A stretch of 64,000 bases of DNA, from contig NZ_RBIL01000001.1 in NCBI RefSeq assembly GCF_003633755.1, positions 2,527,426-2,591,425 on the forward strand, written 5' to 3'. This stretch comes from Solirubrobacter pauli (GTDB lineage Bacteria; Actinomycetota; Thermoleophilia; Solirubrobacterales; Solirubrobacteraceae). Shown piece after piece: positions 41,665-51,615 of the stretch (positions are counted from its first letter, which is position 1; every line of letters begins with the position of its first letter). Under the pieces are notes generated by a model. That model worked only from the letters and a program-made list of their open reading frames with translations. It was not told the origin of the DNA and did no database searches. The position numbers and the translations under genes are program-made.

Positions 41665-43308
41665 TCACGAGCAGTTGCGCAGCCGGTACACGATCATCTC
41701 CGGGCCCGGGCGCTTGAACTCGGACTCGATGTAGTTGAACGACTTGTCGACCTGGTAGCGCGGCAGGGTGCCGTCGGTCGGGTCGGTCTTGAACACGACG
41801 TCGGCCTGCCGCTTCAGCGCCCGGTAGTACTTGACCGCCGCGGGCGCCCGGTACGGCTCGGCGGCCGTCCGCCCGTACTGGGTCGAGCCGGTGACGACCC
41901 AGCAGACGCCCTCGCGGCGGTAGATGTCGATCAGCTTGGGCGTGAGCGTGCGCTCGTAGTTCTGGAAGTTCGCCGGCCGGCGTGAGCCGCTGTGCTCGTC
42001 CGCGAGCTCGGCGATGATCGCGTCGTTGCGGTTGAAGCGGGTCCACTGCTGGATCGGATGCGCCTTCGCACCGCCGCCCGGCGTGGAGCCGTACCACTCG
42101 CTGGGCGCGATCGGCTCGAACGCGACCTTCGTGCCCTGCGGGACGTTGGCGACGAGCCAGTCGCGCGTCTGCGTGCGGGTGTCCTCGCGCCCCATGACGA
42201 TCGCGTTGCGGACCGTCGGCACCGCGGTGGCGACGAGGAACCCGACGGCGGCCACCGCGGCCGCCTTGTTGGACCGGAGCTGCGTCAGCGCGTAGGCCGC
42301 CAGCACCGCGAGCGCGGGGTACAGCGGCAGCATCCAGCGCGCGTAGAAGCGGCTCTGGCTCCCCATGTAGAGCCAGTACAGGACGATCAGCCCGCCGAGG
42401 ACGGCGGCCTCCTTGTATCGGCGCCGGATCAGCAGCATCACGCCGCCCGCGACCGCGAACACGCTCGGGAACCAGCCGAGCGCCCACGTCGAGGACGTCA
42501 GGTAGTACCACCAGCCGTTGCGCTCGGGCTGGCCGAGCAGCGGCGGCCCGTCGGCGAACTTGCGCTGGCGGTCCAGGTCGTTGATGAACGTGCCCCAGTC
42601 CGCGAACAGGTACGGGTTCGTGACGATCACGGCCGCGATCGCGATCAGCCCGGCGAGGACCAGGCCCTTGAGCGCGGCCTTGATCGACAGCGGCGACAGG
42701 AACGCGGCGGCGACGAGCGCGATCACGACCGCGCCGTCCGAGTACTTGAAGCTCGCGGCGAGGCCGACGGCCGCGCCGCCAGCGAGCAGCGCCTTGGTGG
42801 ACCCGGTGCGCAGCACGACCGCGCTCGCCCACAGCGCGAGCGCGCACGGCAGCATCCCCGGCCCGTCGTTGAGCGCCAGCCGCGAGTAGAACACCGGCAG
42901 GAACGCGACCGCGAGGATCGCCGCCGCGATCAGGCCCGCGGCGCGCCCGAACCACGCCTTGCCCGCGAAGTACGTCGCGGCGACCGTCCCGACCCCGAAG
43001 AACACGCTGATCCACCGGCCGGCGAGGAACACGGCGCCCGCGTCGTCGGCGAACCACTGCTCCACCCCTCCGAGGTGGATGACGCTCAGCCACGCCGCGA
43101 GGATGTACGTCAGGAAGGGCGGGTTGATGAAGTACCCGGGGTTCAGGTCCCCGGACGTCATCGCCACGGCGTGCGGCACGAAGTGCGCCCGCTCGTCCAG
43201 GTTGTACGAGTAGGGCAGGCCGTGCCCGAGGCTCCACACGCGCAACCCGAACGCGACGAGCAGGATCAGCGCGAGGATCGCGGCGGGTGCGCGTTCGCGC
43301 GACAACAC
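41665..43308 (-). CDS. GT39-like membrane glycosyltransferase
   Basis: A 547-residue integral membrane protein with about eleven helices and the acidic loop after helix one (LPYSYNLDERAHFVPHA, D38 and E39) that marks the GT-C superfamily of protein O-mannosyltransferases and ArnT-like enzymes. The C-terminal part (about 400-547) is a soluble outside domain with TQYGRTAAEPYRAP. These enzymes use polyprenyl-phosphate sugars; two soluble polyprenyl-phosphate-type GT2 genes occur in the window at 25.3-26.1 and 37.1-37.9 kb. GTG start at 43308. It follows the DUF2071-like gene by 25 bases on the same strand. Acceptor unknown. Confidence 0.83.
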   Translation of the reverse strand: MLSRERAPAAILALILLVAFGLRVWSLGHGLPYSYNLDERAHFVPHAVAMTSGDLNPGYFINPPFLTYILAAWLSVIHLGGVEQWFADDAGAVFLAGRWISVFFGVGTVAATYFAGKAWFGRAAGLIAAAILAVAFLPVFYSRLALNDGPGMLPCALALWASAVVLRTGSTKALLAGGAAVGLAASFKYSDGAVVIALVAAAFLSPLSIKAALKGLVLAGLIAIAAVIVTNPYLFADWGTFINDLDRQRKFADGPPLLGQPERNGWWYYLTSSTWALGWFPSVFAVAGGVMLLIRRRYKEAAVLGGLIVLYWLYMGSQSRFYARWMLPLYPALAVLAAYALTQLRSNKAAAVAAVGFLVATAVPTVRNAIVMGREDTRTQTRDWLVANVPQGTKVAFEPIAPSEWYGSTPGGGAKAHPIQQWTRFNRNDAIIAELADEHSGSRRPANFQNYERTLTPKLIDIYRREGVCWVVTGSTQYGRTAAEPYRAPAAVKYYRALKRQADVVFKTDPTDGTLPRYQVDKSFNYIESEFKRPGPEMIVYRLRNCS

Positions 43309-43333
43309 GCGCGAGCAGTCTACGAGGGGCGCG

Positions 43334-43780
43334 TCAGGCGGCGATGTCCATCGACATCGGCACGTCCGGCACCATCAACGCGCAGTCGGCCACGCCTCCC
43401 AGCCGCGCGAAGAACGACGACCGCACCCAGTCGATGCGGACCGGCACCGCGGCGATCATCCCCGCGAAGCGCGCGGCGGAGTAGGGGTCGCCGAACAGCG
43501 TGCTGCGCCACGACACGGCCGGGCGGACGGAGACGTCGACCGTCTCCTCGCCCGCGAACGACGCGTAGATCTGGCGTGGGAGCTCCTCGGCGAGGAGCGG
43601 GCCGGACTCGCTGTTGAGCAGGTACGCGCCGGACTCGACCGCGAGGCGGTACTCGGCCTTGTCGGCGTCCAGGAGCAGGCCGGCGACGGCGTGCCCGTTG
43701 AGCAGGCGCGGCCGGAACTGGGCAGGGAGGAGCGCCGCCGCGACCGTGGGGTCGAGGCGGTAGTTGACGATCAGCTTCAT
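43334..43780 (-). CDS. DUF2071-like protein
   Basis: A 148-residue protein similar in outline to DUF2071/acetoacetate-decarboxylase-fold proteins: YRLDPTVAAALLPAQFRPRLLNGHAVAGLLLDAD at the start, an interior strand region (EETVDVSVRPAVSWRSTLF), and a strand-rich C-terminus. Length is short for DUF2071 (about 230). Function unknown. The ATG at 43780 overlaps the stop of the upstream membrane-protein gene by four bases, which fixes the start. Family assignment is tentative. Confidence 0.55.
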   Translation of the reverse strand: MKLIVNYRLDPTVAAALLPAQFRPRLLNGHAVAGLLLDADKAEYRLAVESGAYLLNSESGPLLAEELPRQIYASFAGEETVDVSVRPAVSWRSTLFGDPYSAARFAGMIAAVPVRIDWVRSSFFARLGGVADCALMVPDVPMSMDIAA

Positions 43781-44328
43781 GGCGTGGGCTTGTGGTCCCG
43801 AGGAGAGGGGTTGAGCAGGGTGCGGGCACCGACGACGGGCCCGAGCACGGCGAGGACCCAGAGCCAGGAGACGCCCCACGGGTCCGCGACGCTCGTGCCG
43901 GCGCCGATAACGATCGCCAGCGAGATGAGCGGGTAGGCCAGCAGCGGATAGGACTTCTTGGCGATGCCGGCGCGCCGGGCGCCGAAGACGACGCCGAGGT
44001 AGGCGGCGCCGGCGACGATGAGGCCGCCGTTCTCGTTGACCACCCACCGCTCGGCGATGATCAGCGCCCAGGCGACCGCGAGCAGGCCCCAGACGCCCAT
44101 GCGGGCCTTGTCGCCGCGCACGACCGTGTAGACCAGCGCGAGCACGGTCGCGACGATCAGCAGGAAGAAGACGGTGCCGCTGAGCGCGACCGCCAACAGC
44201 CAGGCGATCGCGGCGACGCCGCCCGCGAGAACACCTCCTCGCAGAGCGGCGTTGACGGTCTTCGCCGCGCGTTCCTTGCGGCTCGGCTTGGGGCCGACGT
44301 CGAGGTCGAGGAGCGCGGCGGAGCTCAT
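43777..44328 (-). CDS. Six-helix membrane protein of unknown function
   Basis: A 183-residue protein with about six hydrophobic helices (from residues 32, 52, 78, 103, 128 and 150) after a basic N-terminal segment (KPSRKERAAKTVNAALRGG). No domain is recognised. Helices are rich in Trp, and the loops between them are short and charged. ATG at 44328. The stop overlaps the DUF2071-like gene, so the two are co-translated. The gap of 53 bases to the NCS2 permease gene, also on the minus strand and upstream in transcription, suggests either read-through from or separation after that operon. Confidence 0.65.
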   Translation of the reverse strand: MSSAALLDLDVGPKPSRKERAAKTVNAALRGGVLAGGVAAIAWLLAVALSGTVFFLLIVATVLALVYTVVRGDKARMGVWGLLAVAWALIIAERWVVNENGGLIVAGAAYLGVVFGARRAGIAKKSYPLLAYPLISLAIVIGAGTSVADPWGVSWLWVLAVLGPVVGARTLLNPSPRDHKPTP

Positions 44329-44381
44329 GTCTCCAAGGTACTGCTCCTCGACCGGATGTCGATTGGGGCTGTCCCCAGTCT

Positions 44382-45974
44382 TCAGGCGTGGACAGCCACC
44401 CTCTCGTCCTCCCGGACGAACCGGCTGCGCTCCGCGGCGACCTCGAGGTCCATCGGGTCGCTCAGGTCCGGCTCACGCGGCGGGAGCTTGAGCAGCGAGT
44501 AGGCGAGGCAGACGACGCCGGCGAGTCCGTAGCCCAGCGCGATCCGCGGGTTCGAGAACACGTGCACCTCCTCGCTGTGGATCAGGCCGACCAGCGTCAG
44601 GACCCCGCCGACCCCGCACGCGGCGGCCGCGTGGACGAAGCGCCGGTCGATCACGAACACCGCGATCGTGCCGAGGATCATGCCGACGAGGACCGAGCCC
44701 GCGCCGATCGTCGCCAGCCCGCCGTAGAGCACGCCGCCGTTGGCGAGCGCGTCGACGCCGACCTCCTGCACGCTCGTCCCCGCCGCCAGCAGCGCGTCGT
44801 GCACCATGCCCGAGCCCCACTGCGCGAGCGACGGGATCGCCGCGAGCACCACCGCCGCGTAGTGGGCCTTCGGCACCGCGACGAACGCCTGCGACCCGAT
44901 CACGAGGCCGATGAACAGCAGGATCGGCACGATCGCGGGGATCGGCAGCAGCGCGGCGAGCAGCGGGAACAGCCCGAACGCGCACAGGGCGAAGATCAGC
45001 ACGCCGGACGCCAGCGAGTAGGAGATGCGCCCGCCGGCGGCCTTCCACCCGGGGTGGCCGATGTAGACGGCGGGCGGGAAGGGCGAGCCGAGCGCGGCAC
45101 CGACGACGGCGCCCGTGCCGTCGGCGAGGAGCACGTGGCGCAGGTTGTAGTTGTCGCCCGCCGCGGCGGCCGACTCGACGTTGCTCATCGCCTCGGTGAA
45201 GTTGTAGATGCCCAGCGGGATCGCGGTCGCGAGCAGCGGCGAGATGCCCTCCAGCCCGTCGAGCAGCAGGTCGACGTTCAACGATGGGATGCCGATCGCG
45301 ATCGCCTCGGCGGCGTCGGTCACCGCAGCCGGCTCCATGTAGCCGCCGATCCAGCCGATCGCGCAGCCGACGAGCAGCGCCGCGAGGCCGATCGGGAAGT
45401 TGCCCGGCAGCCGCACGCCCGCGATGAAGCCGGCGATGATGATCATGAACACGGGCAGGGCGATCCACAGCGCGCCCCACATCTGCGCTCCCGGACGCAT
45501 CGAGATGAACGCGAGCGAGATGCCGGCCAGCGTCCCGAGCATGGCCGCGCGCGGCGTCAGGTGGCGGATCGTCGGCCCGACGAACGCGCCGATCAGGATG
45601 ATGCAGCCGATGATGAACGCCCACGCCAGGCCGGCCGTCCAGGCCGCGACGGCGTCCTTGGTCGCCAGGTAGGTCGGCAGCATGATCACCAGCGTCACGA
45701 TGAACATGTGCGGGACGCTCGGCCCGTAGGGGAGCGCCGTGACGTCCGCGCGCTGCTCCTTCATCGCCAGCCGACGGGCGAGGTAGAAGTAGAAGATGTT
45801 GCCGACCAGCAGCTCGATGCCGAGGGCCGGGAGGATGATGCCGTAGACGTCGTCGGGCGCGATGTTGACCACGCCGATGCACAGCCCGGCGAGCACCAGC
45901 ACGTTGACGAGCATGTTGATGCCGAGCCCGAAGAAGGCGTTCAGGTCGCCGCGGGTCCAGAAGGGGAGGGTCAT
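44382..45974 (-). CDS. NCS2-family permease (xanthine/uracil/vitamin C type)
   Basis: A 530-residue transporter with about fourteen helices and the NCS2/SLC23 core layout. Its TM1 and TM3 regions read NAFFGLGINMLVNVLVL and TALPYGPSVPHMF; the TM8/TM10 region includes GIYNFTEAMSNVESAAAAGDNY (about residue 265) with the Glu and Asn that usually bind substrate. NCS2 proteins import nucleobases, urate, allantoin-like compounds or ascorbate by proton symport. The ATG at 45974 overlaps the stop of the hydrolase gene by four bases. It is the last gene of an AllG-like/GntR/amidase/hydrolase/permease operon and probably imports the substrate. Confidence 0.87.
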   Translation of the reverse strand: MTLPFWTRGDLNAFFGLGINMLVNVLVLAGLCIGVVNIAPDDVYGIILPALGIELLVGNIFYFYLARRLAMKEQRADVTALPYGPSVPHMFIVTLVIMLPTYLATKDAVAAWTAGLAWAFIIGCIILIGAFVGPTIRHLTPRAAMLGTLAGISLAFISMRPGAQMWGALWIALPVFMIIIAGFIAGVRLPGNFPIGLAALLVGCAIGWIGGYMEPAAVTDAAEAIAIGIPSLNVDLLLDGLEGISPLLATAIPLGIYNFTEAMSNVESAAAAGDNYNLRHVLLADGTGAVVGAALGSPFPPAVYIGHPGWKAAGGRISYSLASGVLIFALCAFGLFPLLAALLPIPAIVPILLFIGLVIGSQAFVAVPKAHYAAVVLAAIPSLAQWGSGMVHDALLAAGTSVQEVGVDALANGGVLYGGLATIGAGSVLVGMILGTIAVFVIDRRFVHAAAACGVGGVLTLVGLIHSEEVHVFSNPRIALGYGLAGVVCLAYSLLKLPPREPDLSDPMDLEVAAERSRFVREDERVAVHA

Positions 45975-46642
45975 GCGCGAGCTCCGAGCGGGAGGGAGGA
46001 CAGAAGGTCCGATGACGAGCCCACCCAGCCGAAGATCCCGCCCTGGGCGGAGATCATCCGCAGCGCGACCTCGTGGAACTCGGGGACGTACGAGCCGCAG
46101 CAGTCCGACAGCACCAGGCACTCGAAGCCGCGGTCGTTGGCCTCGCGCACGGTCGTGTGCACGCAGACCTCGGTGGTGACGCCGGTCACGACCAGCGACG
46201 TGATCCCCGCGTTGCGCAGGATCAGCTCGAGGTCGGTGGCGTAGAAGGAGCCTTTGCCGGGCTTGTCGAGCACGATCTCGCCGGGTGCCGGCGCGAGCTC
46301 GTCGACGATGTCGTGGCCGTACTCGCCGCGGATCAGGATCCGGCCCTTGGGTGAGTCGGTGCCGATGAACTCGCCGCGCGCGAACTTCGCCGGCGGGCAG
46401 TCGGCCATGTCGGGCCGGTGGCCCTCCCGCGTGTGGATGACGAGCATCCCGGCTTCGCGGGCCGCGCTGAGCACGCGTTGCAGCGGCTCGATCGCGGCGC
46501 TCAGCAGCGACACGTCGTTGCCGAGCGCCGACCCGAAGCCGCCCGGCTCGAGGAAGTCGCGTTGCATGTCGATCACGACGAGCGCCGTCGTCGATACGTC
46601 CAACGCGAACGGGCCCGGCTCCGCGGGCACGAGAGCGGTCAT
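45971..46642 (-). CDS. Isochorismatase-like cysteine hydrolase (RutB/biuret hydrolase type)
   Basis: A 223-residue isochorismatase-superfamily amidohydrolase with the catalytic triad D25 (VVIDMQRDFLEPGG), a Lys in DKPGKGSF (about 127-130) and C160 (TGVTTEVCVHTTVREANDRG), plus the cis-peptide before the Cys. Family members with this triad include ureidoacrylate (RutB), N-carbamoylsarcosine and biuret hydrolases, all cutting N-carbamoyl or amide bonds. The start is ATG 46642, overlapping the amidase stop by four bases. The product of the preceding amidase or the DUF1116 enzyme is a likely substrate. Exact specificity is not readable. Confidence 0.87.
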   Translation of the reverse strand: MTALVPAEPGPFALDVSTTALVVIDMQRDFLEPGGFGSALGNDVSLLSAAIEPLQRVLSAAREAGMLVIHTREGHRPDMADCPPAKFARGEFIGTDSPKGRILIRGEYGHDIVDELAPAPGEIVLDKPGKGSFYATDLELILRNAGITSLVVTGVTTEVCVHTTVREANDRGFECLVLSDCCGSYVPEFHEVALRMISAQGGIFGWVGSSSDLLSSLPLGARA

Positions 46643-48072
46643 GCGCCACCTGCTTTCTCCGTGAGGGCCGCCGCCAGCGCGATCAGCAGTGCCTCCCCGC
46701 CGGGGCCCGCCACCAGCTGCAGGCCGACTGGCAACCCATCGGTGGGGCACGGGAGGGAGATCGCCGGGAACCCGACGAAGCTCCAGAGGATCGCGTTGCG
46801 CGACAGGATCGTGAGGTACTCGTCGGCCCGCTCCACCGGCGGCGCCAGGACGGGCGCCGTCGGCATCGCGAGCACGTGGTGCTCGCGGAACACCGCGAGC
46901 ATCTCCTCCCTCAGCGCGGAGCGGTAGCGCTGCGCGTCGATGTAGTCCGTGGCGGGAACGCCGTCCGCGGCGTCCAGCTGGTCACGGACCTCCGCCCAGT
47001 ACAGCGAGCGGTCCAGCCCGGCGGCGCGGTGGAACGTGGCCGCCTCGCAGCGCGAGACGAGCAGGCCCATCGCGTTGGCGCCGCCGAAGTCGGCGGCGGT
47101 GGGACGATCGGTCTCGCGCACAGCCGCCACGAGCCCGTCCAGCTTGTCGACCTGGCGGGCCACGGCCGCCTCGACGACCGCCTCGGCGCCTTCCCAGGCG
47201 GCGGTCGCCAGGCCGACGCGCAGGTGGCTCACCCGCGCGCCCACCGCCGGGGCGATCGCGGGCGCGTCGGGGCGCAGCGCGTCGAGCGCGAGCGCCGCGT
47301 CCTCCACGCCCGCCGCCATCACCGCGACGTGGTCCATCGTCCACGACAGCGGCACGACGCCGCGGGTCGGCACGGTCTCGTAGGTGGGCTTGAGGCCGAC
47401 CACGCCGCACAGCGCGGCGGGGACGCGGATCGACGCGCGGGTGTCGGTTCCCAGCGAGGCGAACCCCATCCCGGTGGCGACCGCGATCGCCGACCCGCCG
47501 CTCGACCCGCCCGGGATCCGCGTCGGGTCGTGCGGGTTGCGCGCCTGCGGCGAGGTGACGCCGAGCGCGAACTCGTGCGTGCTCGTCTTGCCGAGGATCA
47601 CCGCGCCGGCCGCGCGCCACAGGTCGACCGCCGCGGCGTCGGCCTCGGGCCGCTGGTGGAACGCGTCCGAGCCGCAGCGCGTCGGCATGCCGCCGACGTG
47701 GATGACGTCCTTGACGGACACCGGCACGCCGTGCAGCGGTCCACGCCGGCGGCCGGCGCGCAGCTCGGCGTCGCGCGCCCGCGCCTCGGCCAGCGCGGCC
47801 TGCGCGTCGACGTGCACGAACGCCGTCCAGTCGTCCTTGGCGATCCGCTGGAGCGCGAGCTCGGTCAGCGCGACGGAGGTCGTGACGCCGGCGTCGAGCG
47901 CCCGCGCCGCGCCGGCGATCGCGCCCGTGGAGGGCAGCGCGCCGAGCGCCGGCACGGGTGCGGGCGGCGGGCCGAAGACCTCGTAGGCCGGGCGCGCCTC
48001 GGGCGGGTCGATGACCTGCGCCGCCAGCCGTTCCCGGGCCGCGGTGAAGGCGTTGATGGCGACAGAGCTCAT
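46639..48072 (-). CDS. Amidase-signature family hydrolase
   Basis: A 477-residue amidase with the Ser-cisSer-Lys triad: K121 (PVSVKDVIHVGG), S190 (PGGSSGGSA) and the nucleophile S214 in GTDTRASIRVPAA, where the usual Gly-Gly before the Ser is Arg-Ala. The family ranges from GatA to allophanate hydrolase (AtzF) and AtzE-like biuret enzymes. It has no C-terminal allophanate domain. ATG at 48072 overlaps the gntR stop, and its own stop overlaps the cysteine hydrolase gene. A role in releasing ammonia from an amide intermediate fits the operon. The unusual residues at the nucleophile loop may reflect an unusual substrate. Confidence 0.88.
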   Translation of the reverse strand: MSSVAINAFTAARERLAAQVIDPPEARPAYEVFGPPPAPVPALGALPSTGAIAGAARALDAGVTTSVALTELALQRIAKDDWTAFVHVDAQAALAEARARDAELRAGRRRGPLHGVPVSVKDVIHVGGMPTRCGSDAFHQRPEADAAAVDLWRAAGAVILGKTSTHEFALGVTSPQARNPHDPTRIPGGSSGGSAIAVATGMGFASLGTDTRASIRVPAALCGVVGLKPTYETVPTRGVVPLSWTMDHVAVMAAGVEDAALALDALRPDAPAIAPAVGARVSHLRVGLATAAWEGAEAVVEAAVARQVDKLDGLVAAVRETDRPTAADFGGANAMGLLVSRCEAATFHRAAGLDRSLYWAEVRDQLDAADGVPATDYIDAQRYRSALREEMLAVFREHHVLAMPTAPVLAPPVERADEYLTILSRNAILWSFVGFPAISLPCPTDGLPVGLQLVAGPGGEALLIALAAALTEKAGGA

Positions 48073-48716
48073 GGGCGCTCCTCCTCGAACATCCGGGTCA
48101 ACAGCTCGCCTACGCGTCGCTCCACCACTTCTGCCGAACGTTCGATGTGCACGCGCATCAGAGCCGCGCCCGCGTCGGTCTTCCCCGACCGCAGCGCGTC
48201 GAGGATCTCCAGGTGCTCCTCGATCGTCGTCACGATCCGGTCGACGGTCGTGAAGTCGTGGATGCGGATCACGCGGATGCGCTCGTTGATGTCGTGCAGG
48301 TAGCGCTCGGTGGCGCTGTTGCCGGACGCGTGCGCGATCGCCTCGTGGAAGCTCTCGTCGGCGTAGACGAAGTCCGGCGACTCGTCGCGCTCGGCGCGCA
48401 GCTCCAGCCACTCCTCGTGCAGCGGGTCCAGCTGCTCGGGGTCGGCCGTGCGCACCGCGAGGTCCTCGAGCACCGTGCGGACCGCGTACAGCTCGCGCAT
48501 CGCGGTCACGCGCGGCGCGTTCGGCCGCACGCCGCCGGAGCGGTCGCGGACGACGTGCCCGTCGCCCTCCAGGCGCCGCAGCGCCTCGCGCACGGGGGTG
48601 CGGCTCGTGCTGAAGCGCTCCGCGAGCTGCTCCTCGACGAGCCGCTGCCCGTACGGGAACGCGCCCGCGAGCAGCGCGGCCCGGAGGCCGTGGTGGACTT
48701 CGTCAGCGCGCGTCAA
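48069..48716 (-). CDS. GntR/FadR-family regulator
   Basis: A 215-residue regulator with an N-terminal GntR winged helix (EVHHGLRAALLAGAFPYGQRLVEEQLAERFSTSRTPVREALRRLEGDG, about 5-53) and a C-terminal all-helical FadR/FCD domain with metal-ligand residues (Asp and His in YADESFHEAIAHASGN, then EEHLEILDALRSG). FCD regulators sense small carboxylates. The start is TTG at 48716, inside the end of the DUF1116 gene (14-base overlap), because no ATG or GTG preserves the helix-turn-helix. Encoded within the operon, it presumably autoregulates it in response to the pathway substrate. Confidence 0.88.
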   Translation of the reverse strand: MTRADEVHHGLRAALLAGAFPYGQRLVEEQLAERFSTSRTPVREALRRLEGDGHVVRDRSGGVRPNAPRVTAMRELYAVRTVLEDLAVRTADPEQLDPLHEEWLELRAERDESPDFVYADESFHEAIAHASGNSATERYLHDINERIRVIRIHDFTTVDRIVTTIEEHLEILDALRSGKTDAGAALMRVHIERSAEVVERRVGELLTRMFEEERP

Positions 48717-49902
48717 GAGCGGCCACCGCGAGGTCGAAGGCCTGCAGCGGCGGGTGCGTGACGCCGCCGCCGATCTGCCCGATGCCCGGCTGCTTGTGGG
48801 CGATGCCCGTGTGCACGGGCGGGGAGAGCCGCGTCGCGGCGACCTTCCGCGCGTCGATGCCGAGGATCGCCGCGCGGCCGTCCGGGAAGCGGATGTCCGG
48901 GGACTCACCGGCCGCGATCGCCCGCAGCTCGGCGTCGATGGCGTCGATCGCGTGGACGTCCAGACCCACGGACGGCGCCGAGAGCGGCGAGGCCGCCACG
49001 GCCAGCGCGCCCAACCCGTAGGTCTCGACGATCGCCGAGTCGCCGAGGTCCGGGTTCATGTCGGCAGGCGTGTAGCCGGGAAAGAGCTTCGCCGGGGCGG
49101 GCAGCGCGGCCGGGCCGACGAACCACCGGTCGCCGAGCCCGGAGACCCGGATGCCGACCTCGACGCCGTTGCGGGCGATCGCGGTGAGGACCGGTGAGCC
49201 CGGCACGTCCGCGGCGCAGTCGAGCGCGAGCTTCGCGAAGACCATCGCCAGGTTGAGGAAGAACTGGCCGTTGCCGGCGATGAACGCCCGCACCTCGGGA
49301 TGCTCGATGCCGAGCGCGTCGAGGGTGAGCGCCGTGCCCTGCTCCGTGCGGTGGTGCGCCTCGTCGCCGAGCGCGATCGACTGCACGTGCAGCTCGAAGA
49401 GGTCCAGCGGGCTGTGAGCGAGCGCGGCCCGCACCTCGGGCGCGAGGACGTCGCGCATCCACTTCAGGCGCTCCATCACCTCGGGCCCGTCGGCGCCGTA
49501 GCGCAGCACCGCGCCCGATCCCTCGTTGAGCGGGCACCACGCGACCTTCCCCGTCGCCTCGTCGCGCGCCACCCACACCGGCATGCCCGGGTTCACGACC
49601 CCCGCCATCGGCCCGACGCCGCCCGCGTCGTGATTGGTCGTCAGCGGGATCTGGCCGTCCTCGACGAGCGCCAGGGCGGCGGCGGGCGTCTCGGCCACGC
49701 CTTCCAGCCACAGCGCGCTGCCGAGCGCGGCGCGCATCGGGGCGCACATGCGCTCGGGCTCGATCGGCGGGCCGGCGTGGGTCACGCCGCCCGCGGCGTG
49801 GTGGGCGGAGACCTCGGAGGCCGGCACGACGTCGACCACCATCGGCCGCGCAGCGGCCAATCGAGCCACCGCATCCGACTCTGTATGCAGCGCTGCGTTC
49901 AT
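48703..49902 (-). CDS. DUF1116 protein, AllG (YlbE)-like
   Basis: A 399-residue DUF1116 protein closely matching E. coli YlbE/AllG in pattern: ERMCAPMRAALGSALWLEG, GGVGPMAGVVNPGMPVWVA, CPLNEGSGAVLRYG, ERLKWMRDVLAPE, GNGQFFLNLAMVFAKLA, VSGLGDRWFVGP, NPDLGDSAIVETYGLG and HTGIAHKQPGIGQIGGG. In E. coli AllG works with AllF (FdrA) and AllH (YlbF) as oxamate carbamoyltransferase in allantoin catabolism. Neither partner is present here; instead the operon carries an amidase, a cysteine hydrolase and a permease. This could mean a distinct reaction. ATG at 49902 is the first gene of the operon. Confidence 0.88.
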   Translation of the reverse strand: MNAALHTESDAVARLAAARPMVVDVVPASEVSAHHAAGGVTHAGPPIEPERMCAPMRAALGSALWLEGVAETPAAALALVEDGQIPLTTNHDAGGVGPMAGVVNPGMPVWVARDEATGKVAWCPLNEGSGAVLRYGADGPEVMERLKWMRDVLAPEVRAALAHSPLDLFELHVQSIALGDEAHHRTEQGTALTLDALGIEHPEVRAFIAGNGQFFLNLAMVFAKLALDCAADVPGSPVLTAIARNGVEVGIRVSGLGDRWFVGPAALPAPAKLFPGYTPADMNPDLGDSAIVETYGLGALAVAASPLSAPSVGLDVHAIDAIDAELRAIAAGESPDIRFPDGRAAILGIDARKVAATRLSPPVHTGIAHKQPGIGQIGGGVTHPPLQAFDLAVAALDAR

Positions 49903-49935
49903 GGGCCGCGAAGCTACGGGGACCGCGGACCCACG

Positions 49936-49986
49936 AAAACGGACCGCCGGTCACAAGCGCTCGTCGGAGCGCTGGACCGGCGGTCC
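49936..49986 (-). terminator. Nested hairpin terminator after the alpha/beta hydrolase gene
   Basis: A perfect 12-base-pair outer stem (49941-49952 with 49975-49986) encloses a second 6-base-pair stem of AGCGCT at 49956-49961 and 49968-49973. On the minus strand the hairpin is followed by GTTTTC, so it ends the alpha/beta hydrolase transcript eight bases after its stop and isolates the DUF1116 operon. Confidence 0.8.
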
Positions 49987-49993
49987 GGAAGCG

Positions 49994-51614
<1,621 letters not shown>

Positions 51615-51615
51615 G

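Noticed and set aside
44382-49902. Cyanuric acid or barbiturate degradation operon
   Set aside because: The first enzyme was first suspected to be a ring-opening amidohydrolase (AtzD/barbiturase), but its motifs match DUF1116/AllG instead, so that pathway is not supported.
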